Source of the DNA: RGIG4079 sp045637505
GTDB taxonomy: Bacteria; Bacteroidota; Bacteroidia; Bacteroidales; Muribaculaceae
Direction: 5' to 3'
NCBI GenBank assembly: GCA_045637505.1
Contig: JAZTZO010000046.1
Coordinates: 1 to 64,000, forward strand
Length of the DNA: 64,000 bases
Under the pieces are notes generated by a model. The model was given only the letters and a program-made list of their open reading frames with translations, was not told the DNA's origin and ran no database searches. A program made the translations under genes and the position numbers. Of the stretch, positions 17,122 through 24,430 are shown in pieces (the stretch's first letter is position 1; each line of letters opens with the position of its first letter).

Positions 17122-18312
17122 ATGAGTAATGAAAAACTTAATCCCATTCAAAAAACAATAGTTGGCACACAATTTTTATTTGTAGCCTTCGGGGCAACTG
17201 TATTAGTACCCCTATTGGTAGGCATGGATCCCTCAGTTGCTCTTTTCACGGCAGGGATAGGCACTCTAATATTTCATCTTATCACAAAGGGCAAAGTACC
17301 CATTTTTTTAGGCAGTAGTTTTGCCTTCATTGCTCCCATTTTAAAAGCGACCGAATTATATGGATTACCTGGCGCCTTATCGGGTCTTATTGCCGTAGGG
17401 GTTGTGTATGGCATTATGAGTGCATTAATTAAATTTAGAGGAGTAAACTTTGTCGCACAACTTTTCCCTCCGGTTGTAGTTGGCCCGGTAATTATGCTCA
17501 TAGGGTTATCTCTTGCAAGTACAGGTGTTGATATGGCAAAAAGCAATTGGGCTCTCGCCATCATATCATTAGCAACAACAATTATCGTAACACTATTTGG
17601 CAAAGGGTTATTACGCTTAATCCCAATTTTTGCAGGCATCGTTGTTGGTTACATTGCTGCGATGTGCTTGGGTGTAATAGATTTCCAACCAGTGGTTGAA
17701 GCGCCATGGTTTTCATTACCCGCATTTGTTCGTCCCCAATTTTGTTGGGAGGCAATGATATTCATGATACCCGTAGCTATCGCACCCGTCATAGAACACA
17801 TTGGTGATGTATATACTATTAACGAAGTGGCCGGAAAAGACTTCATAAAAGACCCAGGCCTACACCGCACAATGTTTGGAGATGGCGCTGCATGCGTTGC
17901 AGCCTCACTGTTGGGTGGTCCTCCCGTAACAACATATTCAGAAGTTACAGGAGCCATCTCACTCACCAAAATCACCGACCCATCAGTAATTAGAATTGCC
18001 GCCATTGTAGGAATTTTATTCTCGGTATTAGGCAAAATCAGTGCAGTTCTCAAAACTATTCCTAACGCAGTGTTGGGAGGCATCATGTTACTCCTTTTTG
18101 GTACAATTGCTGCAGTAGGCGTCAACAATTTGATTAAAAACAAAGTTGACATGGGCAACACTCGCAATCTTGTTATAGCATCACTCATTCTCACATTGGG
18201 AATTGGCGGTGCCGAAATGTCATTTAGTGGCATCACCATAGGCGGCATTGGACTTGCAGCGTTGGTGGGCGTATTACTAAACCTCATTTTACCAAAGGAA
18301 AAGGCAAAATAA
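17122..18312 (+). CDS. uraA: Uracil permease (NCS2 family)
   Basis: The 396-residue inner-membrane protein has NCS2 features. TQFLFVAFGATVLVPLL forms the first helix, LGSSFAFIAPI the substrate-site half-helix, and APVIEHIGDVY carries the conserved Glu-His. GDGAACVAASLLGGPPVTTYSE contains the second substrate-contact region with the GGPPVTTYSE signature. About 12-14 hydrophobic segments are seen. It imports uracil by proton symport, and its position directly behind upp supports uracil specificity. Confidence 0.95.
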   Translation: MSNEKLNPIQKTIVGTQFLFVAFGATVLVPLLVGMDPSVALFTAGIGTLIFHLITKGKVPIFLGSSFAFIAPILKATELYGLPGALSGLIAVGVVYGIMSALIKFRGVNFVAQLFPPVVVGPVIMLIGLSLASTGVDMAKSNWALAIISLATTIIVTLFGKGLLRLIPIFAGIVVGYIAAMCLGVIDFQPVVEAPWFSLPAFVRPQFCWEAMIFMIPVAIAPVIEHIGDVYTINEVAGKDFIKDPGLHRTMFGDGAACVAASLLGGPPVTTYSEVTGAISLTKITDPSVIRIAAIVGILFSVLGKISAVLKTIPNAVLGGIMLLLFGTIAAVGVNNLIKNKVDMGNTRNLVIASLILTLGIGGAEMSFSGITIGGIGLAALVGVLLNLILPKEKAK

Positions 18313-18379
18313 TTAAGAAAAATTGTTGGCAATATTAAAATTTCCATGTCCTACATTTTTTTATGCAACAATAAAGCAG

Positions 18380-18387
18380 TAACTTTG
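18380..18387 (+). promoter_or_regulatory. Promoter -7 element of fba
   Basis: TAACTTTG, about 52 bases before the aldolase ATG. No clear -33 box. Confidence 0.6.
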
Positions 18388-18439
18388 CACTACAAAAAAT
18401 TAAGACAAATTTATTTATTAACAAATAATTAAAAACGAA

Positions 18440-19435
18440 ATGGTAAGTTTCAAAGAGTTAGGCTTGGTAAACACTCGTGAAATGTTTGCTAAAGCAGTAG
18501 AAGGTGGCTATGCTATCCCAGCATTCAACTTCAACAACATGGAGCAACTTCAAGCAATCATCAAAGCTGCTTCAGAAGAAAAATCTCCAGTAATCCTTCA
18601 AGTATCAAAAGGTGCTCGTAACTATGCTAACGCTACACTCCTTCGCTACATGGCTCAAGGTGCTGTTGCTTATGCTAAAGAACTTGGTTGGGAAAACCCA
18701 CAAATCGTTCTTCACCTCGACCACGGTGATAGCTTCGAACTTTGCAAATCTTGTATCGACAGCGGTTTCTCTTCAGTTATGATCGACGGTTCTCACCTCC
18801 CATACGAAGAAAACGTAGCTCTTACAAAACAAGTAGTAGAATATGCTCACCAACACGATGTAACTGTTGAAGGTGAACTTGGTGTACTTGCTGGTGTAGA
18901 AGATGAAGTATGCTCTGACCACCACACTTACACTGACCCTGAAGAAGTAATCGACTTTGCTACTCGCACAGGTTGCGACAGCTTGGCTATCTCAATCGGT
19001 ACTTCTCACGGTGCTTACAAATTCACTCCTGAACAATGTACAAAAGACGAAAACGGCAAACTCGTTCCTCCTCCTTTGGCATTCGATGTATTGAAAGCAG
19101 TAGAAGAAAAACTTCCTGGATTCCCCATCGTACTTCACGGTTCTTCTTCAGTTCCTCAAGACGAAGTTGAAACTATCAATGCTAATGGTGGTGCATTGAA
19201 AGCAGCTATCGGTATTCCTGAAGAATGGTTGCGTGAATCAGCTAAATCAGCTGTTTGCAAAATCAACATCGACTCTGACAGCCGTCTTGCAATGACTGCA
19301 GCTATCCGCAAAGTATTTGTTGACAATCCTGCTGAGTTTGACCCACGTAAATACCTCGGCCCAGCTCGCGACAACATGGAAAAACTTTACAAGCACAAAA
19401 TCATCAACGTGCTTGGTTCAGCTGGTAAAGCTTAA
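18440..19435 (+). CDS. fba: Class II fructose-bisphosphate aldolase
   Basis: The 331-residue zinc-dependent aldolase interconverts fructose 1,6-bisphosphate with DHAP and glyceraldehyde 3-phosphate in glycolysis. Visible hallmarks are PAFNFNNMEQL at the N-terminus, IVLHLDHGDS with the catalytic Asp and a zinc His, the VEGELGVLAGVEDE loop, GTSHGAYKF with another zinc His, and FPIVLHGSSSVP with the third. Codon bias is strong (GCT, GGT, CTC, AAA), as expected for an abundant enzyme. It is monocistronic with its own promoter and terminator. Confidence 0.97.
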   Translation: MVSFKELGLVNTREMFAKAVEGGYAIPAFNFNNMEQLQAIIKAASEEKSPVILQVSKGARNYANATLLRYMAQGAVAYAKELGWENPQIVLHLDHGDSFELCKSCIDSGFSSVMIDGSHLPYEENVALTKQVVEYAHQHDVTVEGELGVLAGVEDEVCSDHHTYTDPEEVIDFATRTGCDSLAISIGTSHGAYKFTPEQCTKDENGKLVPPPLAFDVLKAVEEKLPGFPIVLHGSSSVPQDEVETINANGGALKAAIGIPEEWLRESAKSAVCKINIDSDSRLAMTAAIRKVFVDNPAEFDPRKYLGPARDNMEKLYKHKIINVLGSAGKA

Positions 19436-19457
19436 TCATTACACAATGATAATCGTT

Positions 19458-19492
19458 AAGCGTGGTTGCCTTATGGCAATCACGCTTTTTTA
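19458..19492 (+). terminator. Terminator after fba
   Basis: 13-bp arms (19458-19470 and 19475-19487) with one G-T pair and a 4-base loop, then TTTT. Confidence 0.85.
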
Positions 19493-19510
19493 TTAATTGA
19501 TAATGGCTAT

Positions 19511-19564
19511 AGGGTCACTAAAGTCGTTAGAGTCGGAAGTGACACTAGAGACCCTAGTGACTTT
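19511..19564. repeat. Array of six degenerate 9-bp repeats (array 1)
   Basis: Six consecutive 9-mers share the pattern ARNGNCNNT: AGGGTCACT, AAAGTCGTT, AGAGTCGGA, AGTGACACT, AGAGACCCT, AGTGACTTT. The consensus is close to its own reverse complement, so no strand can be assigned. Similar arrays lie at 20229 and 60776. Confidence 0.7.
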
Positions 19565-19606
19565 ATATTTTTTCTCAAATTATTTTTAGCTTTAAATAGT
19601 ATTAGC

Positions 19607-19614
19607 TACCTTTG
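19607..19614 (+). promoter_or_regulatory. Promoter -7 element of the four-helix-bundle gene
   Basis: TACCTTTG, 24 bases upstream of the ATG at 19638. Confidence 0.55.
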
Positions 19615-19637
19615 TCTATAATCAAATTCTATATTTC

Positions 19638-20186
19638 ATGGAAACGCTAATCCCTAATAGAGGCAACTATAAAAAGCTATTGAGCTATCAAAAAAGCAAT
19701 GTTATTTTTGAGCTAACTTATTATTTTTGCCACAAGTATCTCTCTAAAGGAGATAGGACTATCGACCAAATGGTACAGGCTGCTCGAAGTGGCAAGCAAA
19801 ACATTATTGAGGGGTGTAGTGCATCAAGCACTTCGGCAAAAACTGAGATAAAATTGCTGAATGTAGCAAAAGCAAGCCTATTGGAGTTGCTAGAGGATTA
19901 CGAGGACTATTTGAAGGTGCGAAACTGTCGTCAATGGGAAGAGGATAGTGTCGAAATGGAGGCTATGCGAAAGTTGGGCATTCAACATTCCGATGCCGAG
20001 TATTTTATGAAATTAGCCGAGACTCGCCCACCCGAAACAATAGCAAACATGGCAATTGTGCTAATAAAACAGGCTGATTTTCTATTGTATCGTCAACTGC
20101 AACGACTATCGGAGGATTTTGTGAATAATGGTGGTTTCAGCGAGAAAATGTCGCGAATGAGGAGGGAAAATAGGGATAAAAGATAG
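19638..20186 (+). CDS. Four-helix-bundle protein of the 23S rRNA intervening-sequence (IVP) type
   Basis: The 182-residue, almost wholly helical protein matches the 23S_rRNA_IVP/four-helix family (PF05635). Core features are LLSYQKSNVIFELTYYFC, RTIDQMVQAARSGKQNIIEG with the characteristic QxxrAarSi-xNIaEG-like motif, and KTEIKLLNVAKASLLELLED. An extra C-terminal helical part follows, giving the longer suffix-domain form. Relatives include proteins encoded in 23S rRNA insertions and accessory subunits of diversity-generating retroelements, but no rRNA or reverse transcriptase is present here. It lies between two 9-bp repeat arrays. Its function is unknown. Confidence 0.8.
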   Translation: METLIPNRGNYKKLLSYQKSNVIFELTYYFCHKYLSKGDRTIDQMVQAARSGKQNIIEGCSASSTSAKTEIKLLNVAKASLLELLEDYEDYLKVRNCRQWEEDSVEMEAMRKLGIQHSDAEYFMKLAETRPPETIANMAIVLIKQADFLLYRQLQRLSEDFVNNGGFSEKMSRMRRENRDKR

Positions 20187-20228
20187 CGCATCACTATCGA
20201 AATCAGAAGCTATGTGGTGTTATTGTTT

Positions 20229-20291
20229 AGGGTTACAAGAGTCACTAATGTCCTTAGAGTCCCTAACGACCTTAGAGACTTTAATATCCAA
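20229..20291. repeat. Array of seven degenerate 9-bp repeats (array 2)
   Basis: Seven in-phase 9-mers: AGGGTTACA, AGAGTCACT, AATGTCCTT, AGAGTCCCT, AACGACCTT, AGAGACTTT, AATATCCAA. Same ARNGNCNNT pattern as array 1, on the other side of the IVP gene. Confidence 0.7.
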
Positions 20292-20340
20292 AACCACAAA
20301 CTATTTATCGATTAACATTATAGGCAAGGTGGGAATAATA

Positions 20341-20370
20341 AAAGTGGGCAAATTGCCCACTTTCTTAAGT
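20341..20370 (+). terminator. Possible terminator hairpin
   Basis: AAAGTGGGCA pairs perfectly with TGCCCACTTT around a 3-base loop, followed by CTTAAG rather than a long T-run. It may end the IVP transcript. Confidence 0.5.
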
Positions 20371-20931
20371 ACTTTTTGACCAATAAGCTAGAATCTTCCT
20401 TTAAGCAAAGAGAGTTATATTTTTATTGGATAAACGCTTTTCTTAAAGATTAAAATAGACATAGTACCCACTACTCAATTCTACCATATATTTATAATCA
20501 TTAGGACGATTTGATTTTCCTACTCATTTTGAGGCTTTTCGAGTTACTCCTTGCACGATTATGTTGTCAATTCTCTTGTTTTTTTGACATATACACACAT
20601 AAAAAAAACGCGGTGCTATTAGTGTATTCTCATCTCGAGGTATTTAGCGTAACCCGATTCAATAGAATAACCAAAAGCCCGCGCCTTAAGGCACGAACAT
20701 TTTCGCTATTATTCCTATCGTATCTATTTTAGTCGCCAAACTTCCGAGATGATAGAATAAAGCTAAAACGCTTTTCCAATATATTAAAATGTGCGTATCA
20801 AAATACGCTAATGTTTCATAGGCAAAATGAGTTTTAATTTTGTTATAGTGCAACTATAGTGATTATTTTCTTAAACCTTTCATTTTTTTATTTTGTTTTT
20901 TATTTAGTGATTGCGATTCATTGTTTTTTGC

Positions 20932-20939
20932 TATTTTTG
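20932..20939 (+). promoter_or_regulatory. Promoter -7 element of the first CotH-like gene
   Basis: TATTTTTG, 26 bases before ATG 20965, with TTG at 20911-20913 as a possible -33 (18 bp spacing). It lies inside the longest open frame (from 20911), which argues for the 20965 start. Confidence 0.55.
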
Positions 20940-20964
20940 TAGTGTTAATCGATTTGTGATTTTT

Positions 20965-22791
20965 ATGAAACATATATTATCTCTCATAACCATTCTTTTC
21001 GCTGCTCTATATTCTTGGGCGGTTGATATTCCCAAAGGCACATTTTATTTTGACAATTCATTGACCGGATACTCCCAAGTGAAATTTGTGTATGGTAGCG
21101 ACTCTCGAGCCGAAACCTATGTGGTGTCGATGACCAACGAAGGGAACAATCGTTGGAGCATAACTTTCCCCGAGACGGTGCGCAATATGTATCGCTACAC
21201 ATTTGCCAACACCCACCTTGCCGATGGCAAGATTGAGAAAACTTTCTCTACCGTAAAAGAGGAAATCAGCAAAACCTACAACGAATATCGTACAGCCACT
21301 ACCGACAAAACAATTATTGTAGGAGGCACTTTCACACCCGAATCGGGCGACAACTGGGCGCAGGGGTCATGGATTGCTCCTAACACAAACAAATATGGCT
21401 ATTCGGGCTCGCTCCCTGTAATGTTTATCAACACCGAAGGAGGTGTTGCCATTACATCGACCGAAGACTATGTAAATGCCACATACTATCTCGACAATAT
21501 GGGCATTGAGGGCGTAGAATCGATTGCTTCGCCCGATAGTGCGTTTGCCCTTGAAATTAGAGGTCGTGGCAATTACACTTGGCGCGACTTTGACAAGAAA
21601 CCCTATCGATTGAAATTTGACAAAAAAGCAGCACCTCTTGGCTTGAACAAGAACAAACATTTTGCCCTACTTGCGCATGCCGATGACCAAATGGGCTTTC
21701 TTCGCAACACTATGGGATTTGAGTTAAGTCGTCGATTAGGACTCAAATACACTCCTGCTCAACAACCAGTTGAAGTGGTTCTAAATGGTGATTACATAGG
21801 ATTGTATTTCTTGACCGAAACCATTCGTGTAGATAAAGATAGGGTAAATATCGTTGAGCAACCCGACTCGGCCACCGAAGCATCGGTTATCACTGGCGGT
21901 TGGCTTGTTGAAATCGACAATTATGATGAGCCACTACAAGTGCGCATCACCGAAGGGAACGGCGAAATTATACGCTTCACATATAAGACACCCGAACTAC
22001 TCTCGGCTCAACAGGATCGATATCTAAAAACCCAAATGGTTGCCACCAACGCAGCAATATACTCAACCGACAAAAATTCTCAAACCTGGGAACATTATAT
22101 TGACATTGACTCATTGGCGCGTTTCTATATCGTGCAAGAGATAATGGACAATGCCGAATCGTTTCACGGCAGTTGCTATCTACACAAAGAACAAGGACAA
22201 ACTAAATGGATATTTGGCCCAGTGTGGGACTTTGGCAACTCATATCGTCGCAATAATGGACATTTCATTTACCAATATCCTCCTTTTGGGCAAACATGGA
22301 TAGGCGAAATTGCCAAGTACCCTCGTTTTCAACAAAAAGTCGTAGAGGTATGGAAACATTTTAAGGGGAATAATTATGAAGGATTACACGAGTTCATTGA
22401 CACATTTATTGCCCAAATATATAGTGCTTCGCAAAGCAACTACACTCGTTGGTCAAAATATGGCAATGGCGATATTGAATGGGCAAAAAATGAATTTGTG
22501 AAATATTTTGATAATCGCATTGCCTGGCTCGTAAAACAATGGGGCGAAGGTGTCGGTGTAGAAAATGTTGAGCACAACAACATTGTCATTACATCACCTG
22601 CCAACGGCTTAATAACAATTGCAAGCGACTCCCCTATCACAACCATTATTGTAAGCGACATTTCGGGTAAAGTAATTACAAGTATCACCAATCCCGGCAA
22701 CGAATATCAAGTTGGCTGTAATAGTGGCATATATATAGTAAACGCAACAACCGAAACAACTACAACTGTTCAAAAATTAGCAGTAAAATAA
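20965..22791 (+). CDS. Secreted CotH-like protein, copy 1
   Basis: 608 residues from ATG 20965, which opens a clear signal peptide (MKHILSLITILFAALYSWA). The next 130 residues form a beta-rich module (IPKGTFYFDNSL...), resembling small starch/carbohydrate-binding domains. A CotH domain follows: LEIRGRGNYTWRDFDKKPYR, HFALLAHADDQMGFLRNTMG, VVLNGDYIGLYFLTETIRVD, GGWLVEIDNYD and FGPVWDFGNSYRR. CotH proteins are protein-kinase-like; some phosphorylate spore-coat proteins, while many are uncharacterised secreted proteins. A C-terminal Ig-like tail ending in LAVK resembles a type IX sorting domain. The substrate is unknown. The paralogue lies directly downstream. Confidence 0.82.
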   Translation: MKHILSLITILFAALYSWAVDIPKGTFYFDNSLTGYSQVKFVYGSDSRAETYVVSMTNEGNNRWSITFPETVRNMYRYTFANTHLADGKIEKTFSTVKEEISKTYNEYRTATTDKTIIVGGTFTPESGDNWAQGSWIAPNTNKYGYSGSLPVMFINTEGGVAITSTEDYVNATYYLDNMGIEGVESIASPDSAFALEIRGRGNYTWRDFDKKPYRLKFDKKAAPLGLNKNKHFALLAHADDQMGFLRNTMGFELSRRLGLKYTPAQQPVEVVLNGDYIGLYFLTETIRVDKDRVNIVEQPDSATEASVITGGWLVEIDNYDEPLQVRITEGNGEIIRFTYKTPELLSAQQDRYLKTQMVATNAAIYSTDKNSQTWEHYIDIDSLARFYIVQEIMDNAESFHGSCYLHKEQGQTKWIFGPVWDFGNSYRRNNGHFIYQYPPFGQTWIGEIAKYPRFQQKVVEVWKHFKGNNYEGLHEFIDTFIAQIYSASQSNYTRWSKYGNGDIEWAKNEFVKYFDNRIAWLVKQWGEGVGVENVEHNNIVITSPANGLITIASDSPITTIIVSDISGKVITSITNPGNEYQVGCNSGIYIVNATTETTTTVQKLAVK

Positions 22792-22829
22792 ACTCGAAAA
22801 AATATAATTTCATCACATTCATCATCATA

Positions 22830-22867
22830 AAATAGCACTTTGTCGATACAATCATTGTGCTATTTTT
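22830..22867 (+). terminator. Terminator after the first CotH-like gene
   Basis: AAATAGCAC and GTGCTATTT form a 9-bp stem around an 18-base loop, then TTATTTT. Confidence 0.6.
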
Positions 22868-22886
22868 ATTTTAATATCGTTTTTTG

Positions 22887-22894
22887 TACCTTTG
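22887..22894 (+). promoter_or_regulatory. Promoter -7 element of the second CotH-like gene
   Basis: TACCTTTG, 65 bases upstream of the ATG at 22959. Confidence 0.5.
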
Positions 22895-22958
22895 ACTTAA
22901 TGTGGTTATTAACACATTAATACCTCATATTTTTAAAGATATAAATAACGATAATTAA

Positions 22959-24320
22959 ATGAAAAAAACTCTACTTCTAATCCTCGCTATGGCAACTTCA
23001 TTTGCCATCAAAGCAGTTGAGCCATCGGGGTCACTCCCCGTGATTTATATCACTACTCAAAACAATGCCGAAATCACCTCGACCGAAAATTACATCAATG
23101 CAACATTCTACATTGACGCCAAAGCTTCGGGATACACCTCTTTAGGCTCTGCAACAAGTCAAACTGCAATGAAAATACGTGGTCGTGGGCAATCATCTTG
23201 GACCGACTATGATAAAAAACCTTACCGACTTAAACTTTCATTAGGATTCCAAATCCTTGACATGAGCAAAAGCAAAAACTATGCACTGATGGCATATGCC
23301 GATGACCCTCATGCATTCCTTCGAGCAACAACAGGCTACAAGGTGAGCCAACTGATGAATCTTGCATATACGCCCAATCGTCGTGCCGTGGAACTTGTGC
23401 TTAATGGCGATTATAAGGGATTATACTTTTTAACCGAGACTGTGCGCATTGACAAAGACCGTGTGCCTATCGTAAAACAAGACGACAACGCCACCGATGC
23501 AAATATCATTACTGGTGGTTGGCTACTTGAAATTGACAATGCCGATGAAGCCGAACAGGTTTCTATCACCGAAGGGAATGGAGCAAAAGCGCGTTTCTCA
23601 TATAAAGACCCCGAAGAGCTATCATCTCAACAAGAAACATATCTATTAAATCAACTCAATGCAATCGATGATGCTATATATGCCACCGATAAAAGTTCAA
23701 CAAAATGGCAAGAATATATCGACATTGACACCCTTGCGCGCTACTATATAGTGCAAGAGGTAATGGACAATTTCAAAGCTTTCAATGGTAGTACCTACCT
23801 ATATAAATCGCGTGGCACAGGCGACAACTACAATTGGAATTTCGGCCCGGTGTGGGAGTTTGGCGATGCATTTATGCGCGAAGGGCAACAATTCATCTAT
23901 GAAAACTCACCCAAAACTCCTCAAATATGGATTGCTGAAATAGCCAAATTCCCTGCATTCCAAGCCAAAATTAGAGAGTTGTGGCCCGACTTCTACAACA
24001 ACAAATACCCCACCATAAGCGCACATATTGACAGCTTTATCACATCAATTAAAAGTGCTGCTGCTTGCGATGTGCAACGCTGGCCTCTATATGGTTCAAG
24101 CGACCCTGTTGCCAATGCTATTGCATTCAAGGCACTTCTCGATGCTCGTGTGAAATGGCTCAATGAACAATGGAGTGGTACAGGTATTGATGGGATTACT
24201 ACCAACAACGATGCCGACATCAAATATTACAATCTTCAAGGCATCAAAATCGACAATCCCACCAATGGCATATATCTAAAAGTTGAAGGTACTAAAGCCA
24301 CTAAAATCATCGTCAAATAA
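22959..24320 (+). CDS. Secreted CotH-like protein, copy 2
   Basis: The 453-residue paralogue of the preceding gene has a signal peptide (MKKTLLLILAMATSFAIKA) but lacks the N-terminal carbohydrate-binding-like module. The CotH domain starts at SLPVIYITTQNNAEITSTEN and keeps MKIRGRGQSSWTDYDKKPYR, LNGDYKGLYFLTETVRID, GGWLLEIDNADE and FGPVWEFGDAF. Differences from copy 1 include LRA in place of LRN and WEFGD in place of WDFGN, so the metal-binding region may vary. The C-terminus (IKYYNLQGIKIDNPTNGIY, final KIIVK) is a clear type IX-like sorting tail, closely like those of the 6364 and 10232 products. Confidence 0.82.
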   Translation: MKKTLLLILAMATSFAIKAVEPSGSLPVIYITTQNNAEITSTENYINATFYIDAKASGYTSLGSATSQTAMKIRGRGQSSWTDYDKKPYRLKLSLGFQILDMSKSKNYALMAYADDPHAFLRATTGYKVSQLMNLAYTPNRRAVELVLNGDYKGLYFLTETVRIDKDRVPIVKQDDNATDANIITGGWLLEIDNADEAEQVSITEGNGAKARFSYKDPEELSSQQETYLLNQLNAIDDAIYATDKSSTKWQEYIDIDTLARYYIVQEVMDNFKAFNGSTYLYKSRGTGDNYNWNFGPVWEFGDAFMREGQQFIYENSPKTPQIWIAEIAKFPAFQAKIRELWPDFYNNKYPTISAHIDSFITSIKSAAACDVQRWPLYGSSDPVANAIAFKALLDARVKWLNEQWSGTGIDGITTNNDADIKYYNLQGIKIDNPTNGIYLKVEGTKATKIIVK

Positions 24321-24367
24321 CCTTGGGGAACAATATTCCTAACTTTTTTCAGCTTTTAATAACAATA

Positions 24368-24404
24368 AAATGGGCAACCCTCGTGAGTGAGGAGTTGCCC
24401 ATTT
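24368..24404. terminator. Bidirectional terminator between convergent genes
   Basis: AAATGGGCAAC (24368-24378) and GTTGCCCATTT (24394-24404) pair perfectly over 11 bp between the plus-strand CotH gene and the minus-strand antiporter gene. Confidence 0.75.
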
Positions 24405-24430
24405 CTCAATTTATATGTAGCCTATACCTA

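Larger units (their letters stand above)
20187..20964. other. Long intergenic region with repeats and hairpins
   Basis: About 780 bases without a convincing gene. It contains a 9-bp repeat array (20229-20291), a hairpin (20341-20363) and a small inverted repeat GCGTAT/ATACGC near 20793-20808, ending with the promoter of the CotH-like gene (20932-20939). An open frame at 20511-20732 is hydrophobic and compositionally random, and I do not call it. Confidence 0.5.

Noticed and set aside
17649..18347. 232-residue open frame opposite uraA
   Set aside because: Antisense of a clear NCS2 permease; no recognisable motif and no promoter.
19511..19564. Repeat array as a possible CRISPR
   Set aside because: Units are 9 bp, degenerate and without spacers, and no cas genes are present.
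20511..20732. 73-residue hydrophobic open frame in the long gap before the CotH genes
   Set aside because: Composition looks random, no promoter lies at a fitting distance, and there is no recognisable family; treated as non-coding.
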